Shown piece after piece: positions 42,686-53,482 of a DNA stretch of 64,000 nt. The DNA comes from Oegoconia quadripuncta. Its lineage: Eukaryota > Arthropoda > Insecta > Lepidoptera > Autostichidae. Both the position numbers and the translations under genes were made by a program. Each line of letters starts with the position of its first letter. Position 1 is the stretch's first letter. The stretch spans positions 30,473,242 to 30,537,241 of the forward strand of contig OX438743.1 in NCBI GenBank assembly GCA_949316235.1, in the 5' to 3' direction. Under the pieces are notes generated by a model. That model worked only from the letters and a program-made list of their open reading frames with translations, was not told the origin of the DNA and ran no database searches.

Positions 42686-43006
42686 TGTTTAATAAATTCA
42701 TGGAGTATCGTACATGTTTTGGACCAAAGGAGTCCTAACACGAAGTGAGTTGCTCTTCGTAGTAAGAGCAATATTTCAATTATTCTGACTAGAAGTTATG
42801 GTAAATATGGCAATTTAAAGAACAGTCCACGGAATGTACGTTCCGTAGCCAGCACTAACAAATAGTATACCTACTTTAGAATTTTATTTAAACCACATCA
42901 GGGTTCAAGGGCAGTGCCCCTCGCCAAGTCGAGTAATCAAGCACTACGTACACCCTTTTCTCGAAGCAACTCATTGCACTTTCGAGCTCTCTATATTATC
43001 TTTGTT

Positions 43007-43185
43007 ATAGGCGAAGGCGAGCTTAGAGAAAGATTATCTTTAAAAAATTTCTAAGTAAACGAATGTCAAACTTCAGCATACAGGCGATGTCCTGTTCGTT
43101 GCAAAAACGTTTTCAAATTGTAAGTTAGCATGATTCATACAACATTAAAGGATGATTTTGAAAATCACAATAATGATTAATTTAA
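43007..43185 (+). repeat. Duplicated segment, copy 2
   Basis: GGCGAAGGCGAGCTTAGAGA through AAATCACAATAATGATTAAT; about 85 percent alike by eye to copy 1. An (AAC)n run follows at about 43215-43232. Confidence 0.7.
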
Positions 43186-43518
43186 TTGTTTAGAGTCTGG
43201 AACTGGTCTCCGACAACAACAACAACAACACAACATTTCGTATATCACCATCGACTATAAAACATATCTGCATCGTAACTTTCCCCAGCGTACGTTTCGT
43301 CGACAAGACACTTCGTATAACAAATATTCGTCGTACAACTTTTCAATTCGCTAGTCGATAATTCGCCGACGAACCGTTAACCTTAGGACAATTTAAGCCA
43401 TAATAAAGTGGATGATGTAATTATATTTTTCATTACTCATACTCGGAAAGTAGGCCTGAAGTTGCCTAAGGAGCTTTCAGCCCTTTTTGCGCATTTCGCG
43501 CAAGATGGAACTGGACTG

Positions 43519-44037
43519 TCAACAATTTATAGTATTGAAAGCCATTTCAAAACATTTGACATCTATCTTAGCATAAAAATATTTAAAGAATACTTGAAAT
43601 ACAGATTTTTTGTTGAATATTTTGTTAAACCATACATTGGTTTTGTCCATATTATTTCTAAGTTGCGTCCCATACATATCTCTTAATGAAGGAACCATGA
43701 CCAATTTCAAATAGTTATTTTGTAACTTTAGACCCTCCAATACCCTCTTATTCAAAACAAATTGGTTCACTTTTCGTTATATCAGTATATATTTCATAGT
43801 TTCGATAAAATTTATCAAACAACCAAATGGTGCACCCGTAAACACAAAGGTAAGAATAAACCGTCGCATTTGGTCAGAAATCATGGAGTGGCAGCGCACT
43901 AAAATGCGTAACTCATCTATAAAATGATGCAAATTGTTCATCAAAAACTTATACAAAAGAGCCATAAAAACTAAAGGGACAGTCGCGGCATAAATACCGC
44001 AAGTCCCGACCACAGCATTTACGAGTTTGGGACACAA
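43519..44037 (-). pseudogene. Possible decayed membrane-protein frame (unidentified)
   Basis: Two minus-strand frames (44037-43777 and 43770-43519) are in the same register and separated only by a TAA, forming about 170 codons. The first half has a hydrophobic segment (VVGTCGIYAATVPLVFMALL), a polar HHFIDELRILVRCH loop and a second hydrophobic segment (FILTFVFTGAPFGCLINFI). This looks like part of a multi-pass protein; an insect chemoreceptor is one idea, but no family signature is decisive. Single stop and lack of flanking exons suggest a pseudogene. Confidence 0.3.
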
Positions 44038-44815
44038 TTTAAATTGTATATTACGTTGTGTATTCGGTTATACCCCACGAAAACTTGGGGCCAGAGGGAT
44101 ATGGCGAAAATAAAAACTTTATAAAGGATTCGATTACGTTTTAGGGTATCGCGGGAAAATTGAGGCGGTCAAATAAAATAGGTACGGAATATGTATGACA
44201 ATGCCAACCTAACTTGAAAGTGTTATATTGGTTATACGTGGTACACCTATATGACCCACGTGTACATTTTTATTTTGCAGTTATACACCAAAGTAGTTGA
44301 AGAAGAATATTAATCTCCTGAACATCCATTTACGAGTATAACATGTTCAATTTCCGTTCTATAGGCTGAACTCTATATCTAATTACTCTTTGTGTCAAAG
44401 ACCTCACACTATACGCACACGTAGTAAATTAATTACATATTTGTTATCACACACACATCAACAACGTATAGTGCTTCACTCGCTATTACCCTGGAGAGAC
44501 GGGTTGGTGTTCGCAGATTTTTTAGCGTACCAATGGTGCTGCTGCCTATCGCTATGCTATAATCTCATAGTTAACTTCGACGACACCCACAGGAAAAGAT
44601 GGGTTAACCCTCAAGCGGGTCAGGTTAATGCTTAGCCTCACTCACATCTCATATTATTCATACTTGTATCAATCAATTTCGGGTATAACTTCATCAGTAG
44701 CGACTAAATTATTATTATTGAATTTTCTCATTAGCGAATCTTGGTTAATGTACGATGGGACTGTCATATCTCGAAGCCTCAAGTCTCTAAATTAAATAAA
44801 GATTTAAAAAATATA
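44038..44815. other. Stretch without recognised gene
   Basis: AT-rich with an AACACACATCAACAAC-type patch. The frame at 44390-44635 has no features I can assign. Confidence 0.35.
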
Positions 44816-44819
44816 ACTA

Positions 44820-44970
44820 CGGGTGAACGCTCTGACCCGGAACCCTCAACTTCTATGAGGAAATGGCTTTCTTATGTCAAACAGCCGAATGTCATCAATG
44901 TTAACATTTAGATAAGATGGTAGCAAGTAGACTCGCGGGCATTTAAAAATGCCTTACAACCACCCAAACC
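44820..44970 (-). repeat. SINE C relic
   Basis: CTCTGACCCGGAACCCTCAAC, GAGGAAATGGCTTTCTTATG, GATAAGATGGTAGCAAGTAG, GGGCATTTAAAAATGCC and TTACAACCACCCAAACC correspond to the central part of the 52968-53292 copy. Confidence 0.6.
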
Positions 44971-45659
44971 AAATACTCAACAAGTTAGTAATTGTTGTTG
45001 CAAGAAGGTATACAATGGCATGAGAGTAGTATAGTCACGATATACATTTTTACACGTAACGTTAACAGACCAATCAAAAGAGATTTCAGTGGCAATAGAG
45101 AACTGTGCCGGACATAACGTCACATCCAGTCCTTTAGCGGAATACACTCAGAGGCCTGAGAGGGCCGATTGTCAGAGGGCCTAATGTCCCACGGGTCACT
45201 AATGCCTCTGCCATATTATTGGGCCCTTTGGTGGAAAGTTAATAGCGCCTTCGTAACGGACAAATGGCGAAGCGGATCAAGTGAGGTTCCTTCAGACATA
45301 CAAAAGGCTGAATTGGACTATTTAGTGAACGACTAATTTCTCTTACGGAAGAAATATATAGGGTGGAAACGACAAACTATACTAAAGTTCGATCTCGAAT
45401 TAAAATATAAACTAACACTTGTATTATACTGATTATATATAAAAACCTTCTGGAAGAAATTCTCTATGATAGTGAAAACCGTATCAAAATCAAACACGCG
45501 TAAAAATAGAGCGACGCGGATGCGACTCGGGTTTATACTATTATCTATCCCTATAAGTACTTTGCTGATAAAAATATCTCAATGAGAGTTAAGCCATAGC
45601 TAATTTATGCAAGTAAGAAAAATCAAAATTTTGGAAATATCCTCTTTCTTTTCCAGGTT
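44971..45659. other. Stretch without recognised gene
   Basis: A moderately GC patch at 45110-45260 (CAGAGGCCTGAGAGGGCCG, TTGGGCCCTTTGGTGG) contains short internal repeats of GAGGGCC. No frame or repeat match. Confidence 0.35.
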
Positions 45660-45795
45660 CCAAATAATCAATTCATCCGCAAGTTACACGGATGACCTAA
45701 TGAAGATTGCCGGAATTGCTGGATGCAGGCTGCTTCTAACCGGTTGCTCTGGAAATCTATGGGAGAGGCTTATGTTCACCAGTGGCGTCCTATGA
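45660..45795 (+). repeat. RTE-type LINE 3'-end fragment
   Basis: ACGGATGACCTAATGAAGAT, TGCCGGAATTGCTGGATGC and TATGGGAGAGGCTTATGTTC correspond to the conserved DDL-KVAG-WM and GEAYVQQW coding end of RTE elements, with frameshifts. A decayed, truncated insertion. Confidence 0.65.
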
Positions 45796-45881
45796 TGAAC
45801 CTAGCTCATCGCTAATATGAGTAAAAAGTTTTACAAAATCTTACATACACACATACATCACGACCTCTATTGAGTAAAATA

Positions 45882-46311
45882 TATTGGGTATTTTATTTAC
45901 CTATGAAATTGGAATTTTTTTCTTCGTTAATCATATGTACCAATTCCTGCGATTTTCAAAGCTATATCTAAATTTGTTTTTTATTTGGAAAATGGAATAT
46001 TATTTCAAGGTTTCACATGAAATATTTTTTAAGTTCTGGCCTAAATCGCATAATAAAAAAAATTTGAACAGAGCTCTTTTCGTGTGCTTCCCATAATCAT
46101 TTCTTAGATGCGCTGAAACTTTTATAAAGCGGTTACTTTTAAAAATTAACGCTGCCTATACTTAACTTAATGTTATCCGATAATACACACAAAGTTTAGC
46201 TAAATTTGGATTTGGAGTTCCCAAAAAAAATTCAAAAATGTTTGTATGGAGAAAACAGTCTTAATGAAATTCTTCATACAAAAAGCCAATTTCATAGGTA
46301 AGGACCTAATA
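45882..46311 (-). mobile_element. MITE-like element J, copy 2
   Basis: An inverted copy of 13321-13706: it ends CCAATTTCATAGGTAAGGACC at the right and carries TTTACCTATGAAATTGG at the left. Inner blocks (TTTCATGTGAAATA-type, AACAGAGCTCTTTTCGTG, TTATCCGATAATACACAC) match in reverse. Confidence 0.7.
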
Positions 46312-46394
46312 TTTCCTAAAACTAACAGCAAGAGATAACCAGAGGCTAGGCTGAATTAATCATCTTGAACGTTTTATTCACAACAACATCAACA

Positions 46395-46440
46395 AAAAAC
46401 ATTACCACCCTCCTTCCTTGGGCAGTCGGGTAAAAAGAAC
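46395..46440 (+). repeat. Family I end fragment
   Basis: CATTACCACCCTCCTTCC followed by TTGGGCAGTCGGGTAAAAA; the same terminal phrase follows family I copies in outline (compare 27222-27240). Confidence 0.5.
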
Positions 46441-46859
46441 ATAATAATTGAAACCATGACGATGCCATTACCATGTAGCTATTTTGAACAGAATTAGACA
46501 ATTGGCCACCACAGTGGAGACCACAATCTCACTATATTTTTATTATATTTATAAAAGGACAACGCATATAAAAGTTTTTCTTGTGGTTCAATACACAGAT
46601 TATTTCTACAATAAAATGTCTTCGTTTCATATCAAAATTTAATTATGTAGGGAAAACCTTTCCCGTCATATCAGTAGAACCTTTTTTGATGGAATCTTAA
46701 ATATTAGATGATACGCAACGTCGGGTCAATCCTGTCAGGGGTTATATTTAAGCTGTTTTCTATACATGATGCTTTTTTGATTTAGGTACAAGTAGGTACT
46801 TAAACCAGTACTCGTACAACAACACATAGTCGAATAACTGCTAGCCGTTGGGGTATTAA

Positions 46860-47045
46860 AGCTCTCGAGTGGAGACACGCACCGGCAAGCGCAGCGTCGG
46901 ATGTCCACTCACAAGGTGGACAGACGACCTGATAAAGGTCGCGGGAAATCGCTGGATGTAGGCCGCATCCAACCGTTCTCTCTGGACTTCTATGGGGGAG
47001 GCCTATGTTCAGGGAGGACGTCCTTTGCCTGATATGATGATGCTT
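46860..47045 (+). repeat. RTE-type LINE 3'-end fragment
   Basis: CGCAGCGTCGGATGTCCACT, AAGGTGGACAGACGACCTG, ATAAAGGTCGCGGGAAATCG, TATGGGGGAGGCCTATGTTC and a TGATATGATGATG tail. This is the C-terminal end and tail of an RTE-type element; the frame reads WTDDLIKVAG before a break. Confidence 0.75.
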
Positions 47046-48255
47046 AGGCAATTTCTTTGCCAAATACCAAGGTTGACTGGATTATCGGATATGTTTATTT
47101 TAATTATCCCTTAATTCAGAGAATTCAGTGATTCAAGGGTCACGTAAGTTTTATGAAAACGTTCACAAACAAACGTACGTATTTTGTTTCGAATTACGTT
47201 ATTTATACTTGAATATTATAAGTTTTCGATATTTAAATTATTTTTTGAGTAGATATAGTTTTTTAGAATAGAATAGAATATGATTTATTTGCTCTTGAAT
47301 AGGGTACATTAGATTAAGTGCTGTTACAATAAGATCCGCCTCATTCAGTCATTACAATGACGTGCAAATATTGGACAATATTAAAGTTTCATACAAAGAT
47401 AATCAGCATGCATAACAATTAATCGCTTTTGTGCTAAACGAATTTTTTGTGGAAAAGAACTAGTAAGTAGCTTTTGAAAGTTACAAATCAAGTTAGAAAA
47501 CATACCAATACATAATTTAGTTAATGGTAAAATTAATAACAATTAATCATCAAAGGAATGTTGAAATGCCAAATTACAGAGAATGTCAATTTTGCTCTTT
47601 CATTAATATCAAATTTCAAATTAAATTAATAATATAGAATGTCAAAACGTTATACTATCTAATTACTAAATTTCAAATTAAAATAAGTATTACAAATCAT
47701 TGTCAACTAAATATTTACTAAGTAATATCAAATAGCGCGTTATGGCCATTTCAGAGGGTATCAGTCAGCTGCAGATAAAAGTATGTCCTCAAAGGATATG
47801 TGTTATAGTAATGACATGAACTTATGTTCCAGGACCCATCTTTTTTATCTCTTTTTAGTATGTTATTGTCAATATCTTTATGTCCTCTATTGTAAAATAA
47901 TTAAAGCCAAATAAAGATGTTCAGATTTTTGAAGGAGCGAATCATAAAAGAGATTATCCATAATTTCTTCATGATATGATATTTATTGCGAATACTCTTT
48001 GCAATCACTCGCAACGATCTTCATTTGCAGCAATTTACTTTCTTTTCATCAGAACGAAACTAAAGAGCTCATTCATCTCCTCACATTTGTATGAATAGCC
48101 TTAATCAAGAGCCCTCTTCCTTCATGTCACATTTGTAAGAAATAATATATCTATTACTATATTACTTTGTATGTCTTCACTATTTATACTTCGTCCATAT
48201 TGAAAGCTAAAGCAGATAATATGCATTTCATTAGTTTAGTTTACATAACAAATAT
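47046..48255. other. AT-rich stretch without gene
   Basis: Very AT-rich with repeated TTTCAAATTAAATTAATAA/TTTCAAATTAAAATAAG phrases around 47610-47690. A weak 24-nt exon-like interval (47120-47143, TTAATTCAG before and GTAAGT after) is probably chance. Confidence 0.4.
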
Positions 48256-48257
48256 AA

Positions 48258-48455
48258 ATAAATAAATAAATTTCTTTAGACATACACACAGCGCCATCTA
48301 GTTCCACAGTAAGCAACTATGGGCTTGTGTTGTGGATACCAGATGGTTGATATACTACTTATATACATTTTTTTTGTATATTAATACTTATTATAAATGA
48401 AAACATCCTTATCTCGGGTACACATGTCCGTATTCATCACACAAATATATTCGCG
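48258..48455 (-). mobile_element. tRNA-derived SINE D1, 5'-truncated
   Basis: ACACACAGCGCCATCTAGTTCC, AAGCAACTATGGGCTTGTG, TGGATACCAGATGGTTGATA, TCATCACACAAATATATTCG; it breaks off at GCGGGATAG where SINE D2 begins in the other orientation, so the tRNA head is missing. Confidence 0.75.
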
Positions 48456-48672
48456 GGATAGTGACCCTGCCAGCGAAACCAACGGTTGCGGGTTCGAATC
48501 CCGCGAGGGGTAAATGTTTGTGTGATGGATGCGAACATTTATTCCCAAGTCATGGATGTTTATATAAATATTTATGTATATTTATCAGTTATCTAGTACC
48601 CATAGCACAAGCTTTGCTTAGTTTGGGACTAGATGATTGGTGTAAGTGTCCGAAATATTTATTTATAATACT
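48455..48672 (+). mobile_element. tRNA-derived SINE D2
   Basis: GGTTGCGGGTTCGAATCCCG (B box), TAAATGTTTGTGTGATGG, CATTTATTCCCAAGTCATGG, GCTTTGCTTAGTTTGGGAC, TAGATGATTGGTGTAAGTG. The head is joined to the broken D1 unit in mirror orientation. Confidence 0.8.
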
Positions 48673-48694
48673 TTATTTACAAAGGTAATATTTA

Positions 48695-49075
48695 CACTAA
48701 ATAATAGAACCAACCCGTCTATTTCGGTGGATGTCGTAAAAGGCGACTAAGGGACTTTCCACCAAAAAACATCCATAGATTTGCACGTTTTAACGGCTAT
48801 GGATTCACCCCCTTCACGTGTGTATTTCTGTATATTTCGAAAGGTGAACCATGAATGTTGTTTCATCGCAGGCATTAAATCGTTACTTTATGTATGCATG
48901 TTGTTATTGTACGTAGTTCATATGCATCAGATTCGAACATAATATTTCCTTTCACCGTGGATGTTGTATCAAGCATTAAACTTTTAATGGAATTGGAACA
49001 CACAGACGCGTGTGTTTGGGTCATCTCTGACCACCCCATATGGGATAAGATGTTATACATGGATACATGCAATAG
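48695..49075. repeat. Dispersed repeat family H copy
   Basis: GTCGTAAAAGGCGACTAAGG, CACCAAAAAACATCCATAG, CACGTGTGTATTTCTGTATA, GGTGAACCATGAATGTTG and, further on, GTCATCTCTGACCACCCC. An inner break at about 48890-48960 includes an unrelated piece. Confidence 0.6.
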
Positions 49076-49309
49076 CAAATAAACAATTTGTCACTTCTTG
49101 AAGCTAATAGACCTTCGGAAGTTGACAGTCTTCTTTGAGAAGAAGCCCAAGACACATGTTGGATAAGTATACAACTGGCCCGGGCCGCACGACGCTTGCG
49201 CTGCAACACACACAATCACCCGCTACTGAAGCACACGCATTATACACAACTTTTCTAATACTACGTTCTTTATACGCTTTGTTTGATATATTTTACGTGA
49301 TGATTTTAA

Positions 49310-49700
49310 CATAACATAACGTCACGACCTTTGTTCCAAATGGGGTGGTCAGATATATCCCAAACATTAGTGCTCAAAACATTAAAAGTTTAATGATTGA
49401 CACAATGGTTTCGATTCGGGTGTACACCAACTAAACTAAACTAAACTAAAACCATGCCGTCGCATCGTACTGTTCCAGGGTGAAAGAGACAGTATACTAC
49501 TTTGAAACTGGTTTAAGTTTAGTTTAATTTAGTTGGTGTACATCCGAATCGACACCAATATCCATGGTTCACTTTATGAAATATAGGTACAGAAAGGCAC
49601 ACGTGACGGGAGGTGAGCCTATCGCCGCTGAAACTATGGATGTTTTTTGGTGGAAAGTTCCTTAGTCGCATTTTATGACAACCACGGGAAGAGACGGGTT
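49310..49700. repeat. Family H copy carrying a nested MITE
   Basis: TAACGTCACGACCTTTGTTCC, AATGGGGTGGTCAGATATATC and GATTGACACAATGG, then the MITE at 49406-49557, then ATCCATGGTTCACTTTATG and AAGTTCCTTAGTCGC. The two H halves join correctly if the MITE is removed. Confidence 0.7.
49406..49557. mobile_element. 150-bp inverted-repeat MITE nested in family H
   Basis: The left end TCGATTCGGGTGTACACCAA with CTAAACTAAACTAAAC mirrors the right end GTTGGTGTACATCCGAATCGA. Arms of about 45 bp with few mismatches. No coding capacity; superfamily undetermined. Confidence 0.75.
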
Positions 49701-50175
49701 GATTGTATTATATTCGAGTACCGTAAGTGCCGGGTACTGCTCGCCAAATTACCATGCCTGGCAAGTCAGGCCGTAGATGTCGCTAGTATTCTTACAAATA
49801 ATTCCTGTTTATCATGTGTCTCATGTGTCATTCTTCATTATGAAATCACTCACGCACACATAAGTGACAAATCACACTAAACACCAACCAAATACCTATA
49901 CACATACGTAGCCATTTCATGAATTGTTATTTATTAAACAAGTTGAAACGGTTACTGCACGACACAACGCGAGGACGTTTCAATAACGCTCACAATTGCA
50001 GCCACACTCGAATCACGTGCCGCCTCTCTGCTGTGGTCGAGCTATTGAAGCTGGAGAATGGCTTGAAATTACATTGTACGATGTGGTTTAAAGTACTGTC
50101 TCATCTTTGTATAAGCTAAGGAACTTCACGTATTCTTGTATGATACTAATTTTATTCGGTTTCATTGAGCTTTTA
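49701..50175. other. Stretch without recognised gene
   Basis: Mixed composition with short frames (e.g. 49919-50119) that match nothing known. No repeat match in the window. Confidence 0.35.
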
Positions 50176-50548
50176 TACAGGGTGATATTCAATTCGTGTA
50201 ATTCCTGATTACAGGTGATCCCACTTCTGATTACGAACAACGTTCCACTATGAACCATTGCCGAATTCGGCCGAAAATTGTTGGACTTCATACAACAAAG
50301 GTGGTTTCAGAATGGTTTACTTTGTAGAGGAAGAAGAAAAATTCTTTATTGTACACACCTTAAAAATATACACGTTGAAAAATTATTAACAGGTGTACAA
50401 AGCGGTCCGGTTCCAGACAACCGTTGTATGATTGTAGGTATGGGCAATCGAAATTTTTTTGATCGGATTCGACTATGCTTCCTCGAGGAAAGTTGTTCGT
50501 AATCAAGGCATCATCAATTAATGGGAATTACACGAATTCAACAGGTAT
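50176..50548. mobile_element. Inverted-repeat MITE, TA-flanked at the left
   Basis: Left end TACAGGGTGATATTC with AATTCGTGTAATTCC; right end GGAATTACACGAATTCAACAGG. Subterminal blocks TGATTACGAACAACG and TTGTTCGTAATCAAGG also mirror each other. The right tip is altered. The 74-codon frame within is not a gene. Confidence 0.6.
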
Positions 50549-50682
50549 AGGTATTTTCTGATTCGGTAGGTAGGTAGATATACCTAACTCGAACTGATTG
50601 AATTTTCAACAAGTGTTTCTTTGGTCGCTTATCTATGGGGGCAATTTCTAGGAAATTCGTGAACATTATAATAATAATAATA

Positions 50683-50915
50683 AATATTTCGGACACTTAC
50701 ACCAATCAACTAGTCCCAAACTAAGCAAAGCTTGTACTATGGATACTAGATAACGGATAACCATACATAAATATTTATATAAACATCCATGACTCAGGAA
50801 TAAATGTTCATATTCATCACACAAACATTTACCCGTCGCGAGATTCGAACCCGCAACCGTTGGTTTCGCTGACAGGGTCACTATCAACTACACCAATCGG
50901 TCGTCTAAATCGGTC
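50683..50915 (-). mobile_element. tRNA-derived SINE D2, minus strand
   Basis: CACTTACACCAATCAACTAG, AACTAAGCAAAGCTTGTAC, ATATAAACATCCATGACTC, CGAGATTCGAACCCGCAACC (B box in reverse), TACACCAATCGGTCGTC. Preceded by a (ATA)n run, the SINE's 3' tail. Confidence 0.85.
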
Positions 50916-52040
50916 GTCTATATTGAGAGTAAGAGGATGAACGGAATGTCAATGAAAACTTAAAAATTTTCAAAAATCACAATTCATGTAATAAAAAAAA
51001 ATACGCCCCGAATACAGAACCTCCTCCTTTTTTGAAGTCGCTTAAAAAGGCGAAGAGATGGCGGATTTTTTAAATTTATAAACGGATAAGAAACTAGAGA
51101 AGATAGTGTCGTAGTCTTTTGTCTTTCCTTTTGGAATAAAATTATACCTGCAGAGATACACTCCATAGTCAACGCAGTTTGTTTACATTCGTCACAGTCA
51201 TTTCCAATGGGCTACGAAAAAAAATGCCAATCCTACCGTATCTGCAAGTTACACAAATTCTCGGTATTATTAATGCTTGGAACTTCCACCAAAGCTTCGG
51301 CATTCCTGTTCAATGATGCTCACTTCAATACACTTTAGTAATGTCTTATCTAGGAACTGAATTTACCTGGGTTTACTACGGGAACTCACTCGATCTTTCC
51401 TTAGTAGCAAGACAATCCGTTTTTTGAGTGATGCCACCTTTTTATGATTCCATCAAACAGAAAAAGCATTTTTCCCTTTGCCTTATGCGAAAACTGAAAG
51501 GTTTGAAATTAAACATGTAAACGATTTTATAAACTTAAATAAACAAGAATTGTCTTCCAAGTTCTACAGATTTTCTTGTTTAATTTCTAACACATAAAAT
51601 GGAGAAACTAGCTGGCTGAAACATTACGACCTAGGTACCAAAATAATGCTTTACATAAATTGTCATTCAAAAAACACTAAAATTAGTTCCCAACTAATAA
51701 CTTCTATTTCGACTATTAGGTGAGTCCAAGCACCGTAGTAGCACTGCAGTCATTACTCGCCTCGCCGAAAGCACTTAGATAACAGTCCATTCAAACTACT
51801 CAGAGATAAGTGTCCGTTTGCACGGGACTGGTTTAAAACACTTTTTAGTGGTCGTAAAGACGGTGTATGTCTGCACGCTGCGTTTGAATACATTTTAGCT
51901 AATAGTTAGGTGACTTTTGAATTTAGTGTCTTAATAGACTTGATGACTTACTTATAATCGTGATATTTAAAGTTCAGTAATCATATGTGATTCTATCACC
52001 TACATAGTGCGGATGAAGACGAAAAAGTTACCGAAGTCCA
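50916..52040. other. Stretch without recognised gene
   Basis: At 51010-51050 AGAACCTCCTCCTTTTTTG is the reverse of a repeat-end motif at 25278. The remainder is unassigned; 51700-51900 is somewhat GC-richer without a coding frame. Confidence 0.35.
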
Positions 52041-52044
52041 GCAA

Positions 52045-52400
52045 ATTAGTAAGTCGAAGTGGGGAGAACATAACGCGTACCTACGACTAATGGAGAACGG
52101 GCATAAAAGTTTTAAGACTGGATACCACGCCCCGACGTTCGCCCACAAGACACAGATGACCTGATGAAGGTCGCATGAAGTGCTGGATGTGGATGCAGAC
52201 CTTTCAACCAGTTGCACTGGAAATCAATGCAAGGTGCAAGCTGATATAAATTCCAGCTCAGCATAATGCTGTGCCATGAACCATAGCGCTGATTTTCAGC
52301 TGGCACCTTTGTAGGGGGTTAGGCGCCATAGATAAAATAATCAACTTCACTACAACTATAGGGTAGGTCTATATTCAGTGGTCTTGTAGCTAATATGATG
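52045..52400 (+). repeat. Decayed RTE-type LINE 3' region
   Basis: GACGTTCGCCCACAAGACAC, AGATGACCTGATGAAGGTCG, GTGCTGGATGTGGATGCAG and later GGTAGGTCTATATTCAGTGG with TAATATGATGATAGATAATAA. Same C-terminal region as at 46860 but with many changes and an insertion. Confidence 0.55.
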
Positions 52401-52967
52401 ATAGATAATAATGATAATTTTTAACAGATTTTTTTGCAAGAATATAACGCCTTAGTTATATTAGATATAGATATTAATATCAGCTTGATCTCTTTTCCTG
52501 AGAAATAGGATCTTGACGGATAGACAGACAACAAACTGATTGTATAAGAGTTCTGATATACGGAAACGCAAAGCATCATCAGCAGTATTTCAACAATAGT
52601 TTCAGAAGTAAACAGTCATAAATCTCCATTGTAACTAAAATTTTGTGTTTGTGTAAAATCCTAAACTAAAATATGAGTGGAACTTAAAATTAGTTGGCGA
52701 ACACTTTGCGGGTTGTTGAAAGTTTAGTTTAAGTTAAGCATAAAGAAATTAATGGGCAGTAGTGGAACTTACTCAAGTTAGAAGGGGTCACAGTTTGTAT
52801 TGTGGTCTCAGGAAGCTTTACGTTGATAACACCTAACTTTTTCTTTTTACCTACTACAACGGAACGAGGGAATTAAAAATTATATTTAATCTTAAATTGA
52901 ATTCTAAGTTATTATTATTTCTATTCGACTAATATTACAATACGAAAGTTTGTTTGTGAATGTTTGT
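52401..52967. other. Stretch without recognised gene
   Basis: AT-rich; no frame or repeat match noticed. Confidence 0.4.
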
Positions 52968-53292
52968 TATTTCTGGGCGCACCTCAATCACACCTGATGT
53001 TAAGTGAAGATGATGGTGAAGGTCGAAGGTGGAAGCGTACTGACCCGGAAACCCCAACACATTTGAGGGACTGGCTATCTTATCTCTGACAACCGGAACA
53101 CAACAATGCCATTAACATTGCTGCTTGGCGGCAGATTTAGTTAAGATGGTGGTAGCTAGCCACGCGGACATTTAAAATGCCCTACCACCAACCAAACCGC
53201 GTACTTAGACATGTACCACGCTGGGGATCGAACGCGCGACCTCCGAATCGTAAACCCAAGGTTATTTACATTGAGCCACGGAGGCGGCTAGA
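52968..53292 (-). mobile_element. tRNA-derived SINE C, near full length
   Basis: Read on the minus strand: GCCGCCTCCGTGGCTCAATG (A-box region), GGTCGCGCGTTCGATCCCC (B box), then GGGCATTTTAAATGTCC, TAGCTACCACCATCTTAAC, GGTTTCCGGGTCAGTACGC, and the tail CATCAGGTGTGATTGAGG. It defines the family whose relics lie at 4.3, 19.3, 25.3, 36.4, 39.0 and 44.8 kb. Confidence 0.8.
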
Positions 53293-53482
53293 CAAATTCT
53301 AAATTTTTGCGGAACAGATTTTGATGAAATGTTCCACGCGAATGAATTCGCGGGTAACAACTATTCAATTGCTAAAATTATTAGATTTTGAAAACACTAA
53401 GTAATATGTGTATATAAAAAAAATTCGACACATTTTTATCTTAAGTACGGTACGGAGAGTTTAGATGCGGTGTTGGATTATA

